From contig JAJYAE010000113.1 in assembly GCA_021779695.1 (NCBI GenBank), positions 1-12,392 on the forward strand: 12,392 bases of DNA, written 5' to 3'. Below, one piece after another: positions 5,532-12,392 of the stretch. The notes beneath the pieces were generated by a model, which searched no databases, was not told the DNA's origin, and saw nothing but the letters and a program-made list of their open reading frames with translations. How positions within the stretch are numbered: position 1 is the first letter of the stretch; the number at the start of each line of letters is the position of its first letter. Source of the stretch: Acidobacteriota bacterium (GTDB taxonomy: Bacteria > Acidobacteriota > Terriglobia > Terriglobales > Acidobacteriaceae). Made by a program: the position numbers and the translations under genes.

Positions 5532-7538
5532 ATGGGCCGCATTCGCGTACTTCCCGATCACGTCGCCAACCAGATCGCAGCCGGCGAAGTGGTGGACCGG
5601 CCTGCATCGGTGGTCAAAGAGCTACTGGAAAACGCGCTGGATGCAGGTGCCGGGCGCATCCGCGTCGAGGTGGAAGCGGGCGGGCGGCGGCTCATCCGCA
5701 TCACGGATGACGGCCACGGCATGAATCGCGATGACGCGCTGCTGGCCTTTGAGCGCCATGCCACCAGCAAACTGCGCACGGCCGATGAATTGCTCTCCAT
5801 CGCAACCCTCGGATTCCGCGGCGAAGCGCTTCCCTCAATCGCCTCCGTGGCGCGAGTCACGCTGGAGACCGCCGCTGAAACAGAGACGACCGGTACGCAC
5901 CTGGAAATCGCCGGTGGCAAGATTCTGCATGTGGACGACGCGGCCCTGCCGCGCGGCACAACCATTACGGTCGCCGATCTGTTCTTCAATACACCCGCAC
6001 GGCGCAAGTTTCTGCGCGCCGAGAGCACAGAGCTTTCCCACGTGACGGCGCTGGTGACGCACTATGCATTGGTGCATCCGGAAAAGCACTTTGAGCTGCT
6101 TTCGTCCTCGCACACGCTGGTGAGCGCGCCCCCTGTGGCACGCACGGCCGAGCGCATCTACCAGGTCTTCGGCAAGGATACGCTGGAGCAATTGCTGCCC
6201 GTCGCCGCGGAAATGCCGCTGGAGCGTGTCGGCCTGCCGGCACCACCGCCATGGAAGCAGGACCCAGATGAGCCCAAACGGGAGCCTGGCACGTTAAGGC
6301 TGACTGGCTTCTACTCCAAACCGGAGTTGCAGAAGCTGAATCGGAACTCGATCTACATTTTCGTGAACAAGCGACTCATTCGTGACCGGCTGCTGTTGCA
6401 CGCCATCACTGAGGCGTACCGCAACATCATTCCTCCAACGAGCTTTCCTGTCGTCTTGCTGTTTCTGGAAATGCCGCCTGAGGAAGTGGATGTGAACGTT
6501 CATCCGGCGAAGACCGAGGTCCGCTTTCGCCAGCAGAACGTCATTCATGACTTTGTACGAGACAGCCTGCGAAATGCCCTGATGAAAGCGCGGCCGGCAG
6601 CCGGTTTTCTGGCTGCGCTGGACGCATCTCCCACAGCGAGTCCTTCCCTGATGCCTGCGGCGCTGTCTCCCCTGCCGGGAGGACCGGAGGATGACATGGG
6701 CTCCGCGGGAATGACAGTGGCTGGAAATCCCGGGACGGTGGAGGCATCGGAGGCACTGGATTCTTCCTTCGCGCTCTCCCCTCTCCCCGTCCGGCCGGTC
6801 TCGGTTCCACTCCCTTTCGCCCAGCCGGACCGCGCAACCCAGGAGACGCTCGCGCAAAAAGCCGAGCAGGGCAATTCTTTTGTTGCACTTGTGGAAGAGG
6901 CAACGGCGAGGGTTGAGACGGAGCATGTCGCGGCGAATCTGAACCAACTTGCCTCCCTTCGGCCGCTGGGGCAGTTGCGGGAATCATTCATCCTGGCCAC
7001 TGGAGAGGATGGGCTGTGGATCATTGACCAGCACGTTGCCCACGAGCGGGTTCTTTTTGAAAAAATTCTGCGGGAGCGGCAGGCGGAGCGCGTGCAGCGA
7101 CAGCGGCTCCTGATGCCGCTGCTGGTTGAACTCAGGCCCTGGCAGATGGTTCTTTTTGCCCAGATTACGGACGAGCTGGAGCGCAATGGCTTCGAGGTAG
7201 AACCCTTTGGCCCTCAGACACTTGCCGTCAAGGCTGCTCCCATCGGCCTGGAAGGCAAGGCGCTGGAGCGCATGCTGCACGAGGTAATCGACCAGATGGG
7301 GGCTTCTTCCGAAGAAGCCCTGCAAAATGAGGATCTTACGTCGCTCAGGACCCGGATTGCCGCCTCCATTGCCTGCCACTCCGCCATCAAAGTCAACACG
7401 CCCCTCAATCCGGAGCGCATGGAGTGGCTGCTCGGCGAGCTGGCAAAGACTGACCACCCAACAAGTTGCCCTCATGGTCGCCCGATCGCGCTGCGCTATT
7501 CGTGGAAGGATATCCAGCGGGCCTTCCATCGAATTTAA
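5532..7538 (+). CDS. mutL: DNA mismatch repair protein MutL, endonuclease type
   Basis: MutL couples mismatch recognition by MutS to strand removal. The 668-residue protein has the N-terminal GHKL ATPase: IAAGEVVDRP (15-24), KELLENALDAG (29-39), DDGHGM (59-64) and TLGFRGEALPSI (92-103). A variable Pro/Ala/Ser-rich linker covers about 350-450 and a C-terminal dimerisation and nuclease domain follows. That domain carries the endonuclease metal motif DQHVAHE-x4-E (499-510; the usual Ala after DQH is Val), ACHSAIK (614-620) and CPHGRP (646-651), so this is the nicking type found in bacteria without MutH. The ATG at 5532 gives the standard N-terminus (RVLPDHVANQIAAGE), although no good Shine-Dalgarno is visible. 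It heads a tightly packed plus-strand gene run, with the next stop-to-start gap 12 bases. No mutS is in the window. Confidence 0.97.
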   Translation: MGRIRVLPDHVANQIAAGEVVDRPASVVKELLENALDAGAGRIRVEVEAGGRRLIRITDDGHGMNRDDALLAFERHATSKLRTADELLSIATLGFRGEALPSIASVARVTLETAAETETTGTHLEIAGGKILHVDDAALPRGTTITVADLFFNTPARRKFLRAESTELSHVTALVTHYALVHPEKHFELLSSSHTLVSAPPVARTAERIYQVFGKDTLEQLLPVAAEMPLERVGLPAPPPWKQDPDEPKREPGTLRLTGFYSKPELQKLNRNSIYIFVNKRLIRDRLLLHAITEAYRNIIPPTSFPVVLLFLEMPPEEVDVNVHPAKTEVRFRQQNVIHDFVRDSLRNALMKARPAAGFLAALDASPTASPSLMPAALSPLPGGPEDDMGSAGMTVAGNPGTVEASEALDSSFALSPLPVRPVSVPLPFAQPDRATQETLAQKAEQGNSFVALVEEATARVETEHVAANLNQLASLRPLGQLRESFILATGEDGLWIIDQHVAHERVLFEKILRERQAERVQRQRLLMPLLVELRPWQMVLFAQITDELERNGFEVEPFGPQTLAVKAAPIGLEGKALERMLHEVIDQMGASSEEALQNEDLTSLRTRIAASIACHSAIKVNTPLNPERMEWLLGELAKTDHPTSCPHGRPIALRYSWKDIQRAFHRI

Positions 7539-7540
7539 TT

Positions 7541-7555
7541 CCCATTTAGAATGGG
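7541..7555 (+). repeat. Short inverted repeat over the first possible start codon of the AlkZ-like gene
   Basis: CCCATT-TAG-AATGGG is a perfect 6-base stem with a 3-base loop, placed just after the mutL stop. The ATG at 7551 lies inside its right arm, which could hinder initiation there and favours a downstream start. Confidence 0.35.
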
Positions 7556-9209
7556 TCTGGGGTGGCTGCCCGCTCTCAGGAGTGCTGGTGGCCCGGCGCC
7601 TGCGCCAGCCTTTGGAAGCGAGGATTCTTCTTTGACATCGGAGCAGCTTGAAGCAGCGCGGTCCGAAAGGATGCGCCAGAACGGACTTGGGGCACTCACT
7701 TTTGAGGATGCCCGGACGTGGATCGAGGAAACCGGGCTCAGTCTTTTTCTGCCGCGGCGGCAATTCTCTCCATCCGTTGCACCCTCTTTTGTTGAAGCGA
7801 TTGCGGGGAAGCCCACAGCAACCCCCGATCCCAAATTGATCGCCACCGCAGAAGAGCTGTTGGTTCGCCTGGAGACGGATGGAGTTGCAGTCCGCCTGAA
7901 TCTGCAGGGACTGCCGGGCGAGCAGCCGGATTTCGTCGTGGCCAGCTGGGTTCTGCCTTATGTGTACGCGCTGCGCGGTGATCGTGACTGGCGGCGTGTT
8001 CCCCAACTTACGGGCTCGCGGCAGGTCTCGCAACTCGCCGTGCTGGCGTACAAGCAGCTGGAACAGGGCGACGCCACAATCTCCAAGCTGCGCCACGCCC
8101 TTGGGCGCGAAGTGACAGAAGCTGCGGTCATCCGCGCGATTACCGAGCTTTGGCAGCAGCTTCGTATCATTCCCGTGATCTCCGCACCGGGCCAGGCAGC
8201 CAAGTGGCAACTTCTGCGTCATCGGTTCCAGAAGGCCATTGCTGAAGGCGCTTCGACCTCGCAGGTGACGGCGATTTCCGTTCTCGCTTCCATTTATCTG
8301 CAGGCTGTGATCGCCGCAACGATGGAAGAAGTTGAGGCATTCCTTTCTCCGCTGACTTCGCGCAGCAAGATTCGTGAAGTCCTGCGCGGCCTGGTGGCGA
8401 CACGCCAGGTGCACACCATCTCACTGGGACACGCGCCTCACTACTACGTGGCGGGGACGCTGCCGGAATTCGCACCGGCCACCTCGATTTATGCGGGCGC
8501 TTACCTTTCCAGCAGCCCCTACTTCCAGCACCAGCGGGAGCATGAGGACGAGCTATCCAGCGCGCACAGTCTGCCCGCAGTCTCCGCGCAGGCCGGTGCG
8601 CCCCCTAAACCGCACGCGTCCGTAGAACCGCATCCGCATCGGGCGGCATCGCACAAGCCGGCTACGGCTGCCAAGCCCGCTGCACCGCGGCCGCACATGA
8701 GCATGAGCCGGCCCGTTCCTCACAGCAGGGACCACAAGTCAGCACATGGCACCACCGGAAGCCGGCCAATGCGCCGGAGCGCTGAAGGCAGAAGTTCCGA
8801 GACGCGGCCGGCGATTGGCTCGCGTTCCACTTCCAAATCGCGCTGGGCCAAGCCCGCTTCAAAAAACGGCAAGGTGCAAAACGGCCATCATGGGAAAACT
8901 GCGGGCAATGGTGTGCGCTCCAATGGGACATCTCTGAATGCAGGGGGAGCCGGACGGACGATTGCCGGCTCGAAACCTGCCGGTTCTGCGTGGAAGAGCC
9001 GCACCGGAGGGCCGAACGGCAAGGCTGCCGCAAAGGGTGGACCAGGCCGGCACGCGGGTAAGCCCGTTCGTGGCACTGCAACCCGCAAGGAAGGTGGTGC
9101 TGTGCACGCCAAGCGGAAGCCTGCCGTCGCCGCCAGCGCACGGGGCGGCAACAGCAAGCGGTATGGGTTTACCGCACCGTCCAAGGCTGGGTCCAAGAAG
9201 CGCGGATGA
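7551..9209 (+). CDS. Putative winged-helix protein, AlkZ/YcaQ-like, with long basic tail
   Basis: Up to 552 residues. The folded part (about 28-310) resembles, from memory of conserved stretches, the AlkZ-related/YcaQ-like winged-helix group (HTH_42 type; some members are DNA glycosylases opening crosslinks). Visible stretches are TFEDARTWIEETGLSLFLP (50-68), VLPYVYALRGDRDW (134-147), LRHALGREVTEAAVIRAITELW (180-201) and a second winged-helix-like region FLSPLTSRSKIREVLRGL (264-281). Glycosylase activity is not established: no diagnostic catalytic motif was identified. Residues about 336-552 form a Lys/Arg/Gly/Ala/Ser/His-rich low-complexity tail, histone H1-like, likely disordered and DNA- or RNA-binding. 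It lies between mutL and cmk and overlaps cmk by 4 bases (ATGA). The start is uncertain: ATG 7551 lacks a Shine-Dalgarno, while TTG 7632 (residue 28) has GAGGA 7 bases upstream and matches the start of the conserved part. Confidence 0.6.
   Translation: MGLGWLPALRSAGGPAPAPAFGSEDSSLTSEQLEAARSERMRQNGLGALTFEDARTWIEETGLSLFLPRRQFSPSVAPSFVEAIAGKPTATPDPKLIATAEELLVRLETDGVAVRLNLQGLPGEQPDFVVASWVLPYVYALRGDRDWRRVPQLTGSRQVSQLAVLAYKQLEQGDATISKLRHALGREVTEAAVIRAITELWQQLRIIPVISAPGQAAKWQLLRHRFQKAIAEGASTSQVTAISVLASIYLQAVIAATMEEVEAFLSPLTSRSKIREVLRGLVATRQVHTISLGHAPHYYVAGTLPEFAPATSIYAGAYLSSSPYFQHQREHEDELSSAHSLPAVSAQAGAPPKPHASVEPHPHRAASHKPATAAKPAAPRPHMSMSRPVPHSRDHKSAHGTTGSRPMRRSAEGRSSETRPAIGSRSTSKSRWAKPASKNGKVQNGHHGKTAGNGVRSNGTSLNAGGAGRTIAGSKPAGSAWKSRTGGPNGKAAAKGGPGRHAGKPVRGTATRKEGGAVHAKRKPAVAASARGGNSKRYGFTAPSKAGSKKRG
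7620..7624 (+). promoter_or_regulatory. Candidate Shine-Dalgarno for a TTG start at 7632
   Basis: GAGGA ends 7 bases before an in-frame TTG at 7632. The 27 residues it would remove are Gly/Pro/Ala-rich and look unlike a conserved domain. Confidence 0.4.
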
Positions 9210-9928
9210 CAGACGCGGAAAAGTCGCCAGCGAATCGTACGGCCGGAAGACGGCTCATCATTGCTATCGATGGCCCTGCGGGAGCCGGGAAAAGCACGGT
9301 TGCGCGTTGCCTCGCCCGCCGCTTTGGGCTGCTAAACCTTGAAACGGGAGCCATGTACAGGGCGTTTGCGCTCAAGGCGCTTCGCCTGGGCATTGCACTT
9401 GACGCAACGGCGCTCCTGGAGCAGCTTGCCGCGGGGACAACGTTACGGCTGGAGGCGGGAGAGCAGGAGAACCGCGTTCTGCTGGACGGTGAAGATGTGA
9501 CGGGGCTGATTCGGAATCCTGAGGTCACCGATGCAGCCTCCCGAGTCAGCGCGCTCCCTTCGATTCGCACCTGGATGGTGCGCCAGCAGCAGGATTTAGG
9601 TGCCCACGGCGGCGTGGTGATGGAAGGCCGGGATATAGGCACCGTGGTTTTTCCCGATGCGGAGGTCAAGATCTTTCTGGATGCCGCACCGGAGGTCCGC
9701 GGAATGCGCCGGTTTGAGCAGATGGGGCCCACAGCAACGACGCAGGCGGAAGAGGTAATTCGCGATCTTCGTGCACGGGATGAACGGGATCGCAACCGCG
9801 CCGAATCTCCACTCAAGCCCGCACCCGACGCCGTACTTCTGGATTCGACGCATTTGACTCTCGACGAGGTTGTGCAAAAGGCGGAAGCGATTGTGGCGTC
9901 GCGTATCGGCGAATTGACTGCCGGGTAG
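9206..9928 (+). CDS. cmk: Cytidylate kinase
   Basis: Cytosolic (d)CMP kinase, phosphorylating CMP and dCMP with ATP to supply CDP and dCDP for RNA, DNA and lipid synthesis. The 240-residue length fits the bacterial family (about 220-230) plus a 15-residue N-terminal extension. The P-loop GPAGAGKST is at 23-31, and LETGAMYR (45-52) is the substrate segment, often LDTGAMYR in relatives. EGRDIGTVVFPDA is the nucleotide-monophosphate-binding block, and RDERDRNRAESPLKPAPDA with the following LDST covers the lid and C-terminal conserved region. The ATG overlaps the stop of the upstream AlkZ-like gene (ATGA), indicating translational coupling. The tie to mutL and a DNA-binding protein is positional only. 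Confidence 0.96.
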   Translation: MTDAEKSPANRTAGRRLIIAIDGPAGAGKSTVARCLARRFGLLNLETGAMYRAFALKALRLGIALDATALLEQLAAGTTLRLEAGEQENRVLLDGEDVTGLIRNPEVTDAASRVSALPSIRTWMVRQQQDLGAHGGVVMEGRDIGTVVFPDAEVKIFLDAAPEVRGMRRFEQMGPTATTQAEEVIRDLRARDERDRNRAESPLKPAPDAVLLDSTHLTLDEVVQKAEAIVASRIGELTAG

Positions 9929-9995
9929 GCGGTCTCTTGCGTTCAACCGCAGAGTGCTGCGGCCAGCGGAACGGCATTTTCTCTTGGGGGCTCCA

Positions 9996-10193
9996 GTGTC
10001 AATTCACTGCAAAAATTGCGGGCTCGCCAATCTCAGGATCTCGCATTTTCGACTGCTGGACATTTTCCGGCTGCTGGTCCTTCAGCATCCAGTCCGTTGC
10101 CGGGAGTGCCACAGCCGGAGCTTCGTATTTCTTCCCCAGGCTCTGCGCCTTCGGCGCACCAGAGGAATTGCAACGAATACGAGGAAACGCTAG
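9996..10193 (+). CDS. Small zinc-ribbon protein, function unknown
   Basis: A 65-residue protein with two CxxC knuckles: Cys5/Cys8 (HCKNCG) and Cys35/Cys38 (VRCREC), 26 residues apart. The spacer is rich in Arg, Leu and Ile (LRISHFRLLDIFRLL) and the tail is basic. This is the pattern of a small treble-clef or zinc-ribbon protein, probably binding one Zn. The preferred start is GTG 9996, which puts the first CxxC at residue 5, with GGGGG about 5 bases upstream; GTG 9954 would add 14 unlike residues. It follows cmk by 67 bases in the same direction and precedes another zinc-ribbon gene. The function is unknown; nucleic-acid or protein binding is possible. Confidence 0.65.
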   Translation: MSIHCKNCGLANLRISHFRLLDIFRLLVLQHPVRCRECHSRSFVFLPQALRLRRTRGIATNTRKR

Positions 10194-10258
10194 AACCTCT
10201 TTACTGAAATGGCTCGGCAAGGGCTGAGCAGCATAGAATCAAAGCTGGCCTGGAAAAG

Positions 10259-10960
10259 ATGGAAACGACCTGTTCACGATGCCATCAACCCATCACCGCA
10301 GGAGCTTGCTTTTGCGCAAGCTGCGGTCTGCCCCAACTTGTCTACGCGGATGAAAGTACCGAAAGCCCGGCGGCGCATGATGCCTGGGCCCCGATCACAC
10401 GCGATGCAAGCGCGGTTCGCTGGAAGCCTGCGATCCGCGTAGCGCTCACACTCGCGCTCCCGGCAGGCCTGCTGTGCAGTGCAGCTTCGCCTGTGGGTGC
10501 GCTTGGACTCATCTGGATGGCAAGTGCTGCGGCCTGGGCCGTAGTTCTGTACCTGCGCCGTCAGCAGTCTTCCTGGATTACGATCGGCGCCGGGGCGCGA
10601 ATCGGACTGGTGACTGGGATCTTTGCGGCGTGGCTGGCCTTCAGCGTGGGAGGAAGCGCCCTTTTTGTTCAGCGATTTGCGCTTCACCGGGCAGGAGCCA
10701 TGGATTCCGACTGGAACTCTCGGGTAACCGCCAGCCAGGAGATGGCCCAGGAATGGACAGCGGGCATGGCAACCTCTCAAGCGAGCGAGGCCAAGGCGGT
10801 TCGCAACCAGGTGCTCGCTTGGATGATTTCTCCATGGGGACACGCAGGGATCGAGACCTTCAGCCTTGTTTTCAATTCTTTGTTCCTTTTACTGTTTGCT
10901 GCGAGCGGCGGCGCTTTGGGGGCACGCATGATGGCCCGGAAGCGGCGATCTCAAGTCTAA
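10259..10960 (+). CDS. Zinc-ribbon membrane protein, function unknown
   Basis: A 233-residue protein with an N-terminal zinc ribbon: Cys5-x2-Cys8 and Cys19-x2-Cys22, with an extra Cys17. An acidic linker (about 30-52) is followed by roughly four hydrophobic segments, near 61-77, 79-99, 113-137 and 200-222. Between the last two lies a soluble loop (about 140-190), and the C-terminus is basic (MMARKRRSQV). The zinc ribbon is presumably cytoplasmic. Zinc-ribbon heads on integral membrane proteins are common in bacteria, and most are uncharacterised. ATG 10259 follows a weak GGAAAAG. The gene is 65 bases after the small zinc-ribbon gene and 94 bases before pyrR, so it may be co-transcribed. No function is assigned. 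Confidence 0.75.
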   Translation: METTCSRCHQPITAGACFCASCGLPQLVYADESTESPAAHDAWAPITRDASAVRWKPAIRVALTLALPAGLLCSAASPVGALGLIWMASAAAWAVVLYLRRQQSSWITIGAGARIGLVTGIFAAWLAFSVGGSALFVQRFALHRAGAMDSDWNSRVTASQEMAQEWTAGMATSQASEAKAVRNQVLAWMISPWGHAGIETFSLVFNSLFLLLFAASGGALGARMMARKRRSQV

Positions 10961-11054
10961 GAGCACAATCCAGTCCTGTCGTTCGGTTCAGCATCTTCTA
11001 TTCCTGACTTGCTCCATCGAGCCAAGCCTCGTATCATCCGGCGAGAGAGCCTAC
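10961..11054 (+). promoter_or_regulatory. pyrR leader, possible PyrR RNA target
   Basis: The leader contains AATCCAG (10967-10973) and CGAGAGAGCCT (11042-11052), the latter ending 2 bases before the pyrR ATG and covering its Shine-Dalgarno position. The known PyrR-binding consensus of Bacillus type, ARUCCAGAGAGGYU, is matched only in pieces: ARUCCAG by the first, and the AGAGAG core by the second. No terminator/antiterminator pair was found, so if PyrR acts here, translational repression is more likely than attenuation. Confidence 0.3.
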
Positions 11055-11624
11055 ATGAGCGAAAGCCCAAGCAAACCCACTCTGCGCGTCAAAGGCCGCC
11101 TGATGTCCGCCTCGGAGATCGAGCGAACCCTGGTGCGCCTGGCCCACGAAATCATCGAAAAGAGCAACGGCAGTGAAAATCTGGCGCTGGTCGGCATCAA
11201 GCGCCGCGGTGTTCCGTTTGCCGAGCGGCTCGGCAAGCTGATTTCGACCATTGAGAAGCATTCCGTCGATACCGGCGTGCTGGATATTCAGTTCTATCGC
11301 GACGATCTTTCGACTGCGGATGTGCGTCCGGTGGTCACGCCCGGCTCCATCGGGTTTGATGTGGAAGGCCGGGATGTGATTTTGTGTGACGACGTTCTCT
11401 ATACCGGCCGGACCATACGCGCCGCACTGGACGCCCTTTTCGACCATGGACGCCCACGCCGGGTGCAGCTTGCCGTTTTGATTGACCGGGGCCACCGCGA
11501 ATTGCCGATTGAAGCCACCTACGTGGGCAGGCATGTGCCAACCAGCAGCCGCGAAATCATCGAAGTCAAATTCCAAGAGGTTGACAATGACGAGCAGGTC
11601 CTCCTCGTCGAGAGAGTTGACTGA
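11055..11624 (+). CDS. pyrR: PyrR: pyrimidine operon regulator / uracil phosphoribosyltransferase homologue
   Basis: PyrR binds uridine nucleotides and pyr mRNA to repress pyrimidine biosynthesis genes, and often also makes UMP from uracil and PRPP. The 189-residue protein has the PRPP-binding motif VILCDDVLYTGRTIRAA (108-124). Other family blocks are ALVGIKRRGVPFAERL (44-59), LDIQFYRDDL (76-85) and VLIDRGHRELPI (141-152) followed by YVGRHVPTS (156-164). It is slightly longer at the N-terminus than typical 180-residue members. ATG 11055 follows CGAGAGAG, a weak Shine-Dalgarno. Its place directly before pyrB is the classic pyr operon arrangement and implies feedback control of the operon. Confidence 0.96.
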   Translation: MSESPSKPTLRVKGRLMSASEIERTLVRLAHEIIEKSNGSENLALVGIKRRGVPFAERLGKLISTIEKHSVDTGVLDIQFYRDDLSTADVRPVVTPGSIGFDVEGRDVILCDDVLYTGRTIRAALDALFDHGRPRRVQLAVLIDRGHRELPIEATYVGRHVPTSSREIIEVKFQEVDNDEQVLLVERVD

Positions 11625-11660
11625 ATCCAGGAATGAACCGGCGCGTCTCCCCGGCGCGCC
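11609..11660 (+). promoter_or_regulatory. pyrR-pyrB junction with PyrR-target-like words and a GC hairpin
   Basis: CGAGAGAG (11609-11616) lies at the end of pyrR and AATCCAG (11624-11630) begins on the last base of its stop codon; both words recur in the pyrR leader. GGCGCG (11640-11645) and CGCGCC (11655-11660) then form a 6-base stem with a 9-base loop and no T-tract, about 30 bases before pyrB. This may be a control or processing element between the two genes. Confidence 0.35.
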
Positions 11661-11690
11661 ATGATGTGACCGCAGCAGAATGAAAAATTT

Positions 11691-12392
11691 ATGAATGGTA
11701 CTGCAGCTCCAGTCCGCCGCCAGATACAGCCTCCGCCTGTTCCACCCTCGCATTTTCCGCACAACTCCGGATCTTTGCTGTCCGTTCAGGATCTGACTCT
11801 CGACGCAATCAGCCGGCTTTTAGTGCGTGCCAGCGAGTTGGAAGAGATGGACCCCCTGAAGCGGGAAAAAATCCTGTTGAAGCGAAAGATTGCGCTGCTG
11901 TTTTACGAGTCATCCACGAGGACGCGAACGAGCTTCGAACTGGCCGCCAAGTCACTCGGCGCGGACACCACGCTTGTATCAAGCCTTTCGTCCAGCATTG
12001 AAAAGGGCGAGACTCTGAAAGATACGGGGCTGACGCTGCGCGCTCTTGGAGCGGAGGCGATTATTCTGCGCCACAACTCCTCGGGTGCGCCGTGGCTTCT
12101 TGAGGAGTCGACCCATTTGCCGGTGCTGAATGCCGGAGACGGCATGCACGAGCATCCAACGCAGGCCCTGCTCGACTTGCGAACGATTCTGCAGAAGTTG
12201 CGGCCCAGCGCGCAGAGCGTGGCCGAAGACACACTGGCCGGAGTTACGGTGACAATTGCGGGAGATATTCTGCACAGCCGCGTAGCGCGGTCGAACATGC
12301 TCTTACTGCCCCGGCTAGGAGCGGAGGTGGTGGTTTGCGGACCCGCGCAACTGCTGCCGGAGATCGCTGTCACGATCGGCCCCGGCGTACGG
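11691..12392 (+). CDS. pyrB: Aspartate carbamoyltransferase catalytic chain, C-terminus cut by window edge
   Basis: Catalyses carbamoyl phosphate + aspartate to carbamoyl aspartate, the committed step of pyrimidine synthesis. From ATG 11691, 234 codons stay open to the window end; the family is about 305-330 residues, so roughly a quarter is missing. Diagnostic blocks are YESSTRTRTSFELA (the carbamoyl phosphate site, about residue 75-90), SSIEKGETLKDT (the mobile loop), LRHNSSGAP, GDGMHEHPTQALLD, and GDILHSRVARSN at the aspartate domain junction. A Pro-rich extension (about 30 residues, with PPPVPPS) precedes the conserved LLSVQDL. No Shine-Dalgarno is visible; a five-codon frame overlaps its ATG. 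It lies 66 bases after pyrR, so co-transcription is likely. Confidence 0.95.
   Translation, partial: MNGTAAPVRRQIQPPPVPPSHFPHNSGSLLSVQDLTLDAISRLLVRASELEEMDPLKREKILLKRKIALLFYESSTRTRTSFELAAKSLGADTTLVSSLSSSIEKGETLKDTGLTLRALGAEAIILRHNSSGAPWLLEESTHLPVLNAGDGMHEHPTQALLDLRTILQKLRPSAQSVAEDTLAGVTVTIAGDILHSRVARSNMLLLPRLGAEVVVCGPAQLLPEIAVTIGPGVR

Noticed and set aside
6984..8414. 476-codon minus-strand open frame
   Set aside because: It is antisense to the mutL C-terminal domain and the AlkZ-like gene; the composition is shadow-like (Arg, Gln, His, Leu rich) with no motif.
7551..9209. ScpB (condensin accessory protein) for the gene before cmk
   Set aside because: scpB often lies in such neighbourhoods, and the protein has two winged-helix-like regions, but the characteristic ScpB segments are absent and the length and N-terminal domain do not fit.
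10144..10158. TGCGCC-TTC-GGCGCA hairpin as a terminator
   Set aside because: It is inside the small zinc-ribbon coding frame and is not followed by a T-tract.
11034..11762. 242-codon minus-strand open frame
   Set aside because: It is the antisense shadow of pyrR and the start of pyrB, both of which have clear catalytic motifs.

Overview
The window looks like chromosomal DNA of a GC-rich Gram-negative bacterium, most likely an acidobacterium of the Terriglobia (Acidobacteriia) type. This is inference from three things: an outer-membrane TonB-dependent receptor with an N-terminal carboxypeptidase-regulatory-like domain, the style of the small zinc-ribbon proteins, and a mutL / AlkZ-like / cmk neighbourhood. 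No phage, insertion sequence, CRISPR array, rRNA or tRNA was seen. Both ends cut a gene: thymidine kinase on the left and aspartate carbamoyltransferase on the right.

Left part (1-2607): a partial thymidine kinase gene (tdk, minus strand) is separated by a 246-base gap from a small charged protein of unknown function on the plus strand. The gap holds an exact DnaA-box sequence and two hairpins. An adenosine-deaminase family gene follows, then a small single-pass membrane protein. The convergent junction after it carries one hairpin for each direction; the minus-strand one is a textbook Rho-independent terminator.

Middle (2608-5531): one large minus-strand gene encodes an 888-residue TonB-dependent receptor, whose start is fixed by a Shine-Dalgarno site and a signal peptide. 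Its 257-base upstream region is shared with the divergent mutL and is rich in short repeats. These include three TGCATGA copies spaced 11 and 22 bases apart, and variants of TTTCGGTGAACG.

Right part (5532-12392): seven plus-strand genes are closely packed, with gaps of 12, -4, 67, 65, 94 and 66 bases. They are mutL, a putative winged-helix AlkZ/YcaQ-like protein with a roughly 215-residue basic low-complexity tail, cmk, a small zinc-ribbon protein, a zinc-ribbon membrane protein, pyrR and pyrB. The functional themes are DNA mismatch repair and base damage (mutL, AlkZ-like), pyrimidine nucleotide supply (cmk, pyrR, pyrB and, at the other end, tdk), and two uncharacterised zinc-ribbon proteins between them. 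The most interesting leads are the AlkZ-like protein with its histone-like tail coupled to cmk, the repeat-rich divergent promoter, possible PyrR RNA targets around pyrR and pyrB, and the altered P-loop of thymidine kinase. I see no complete novel multi-gene system.
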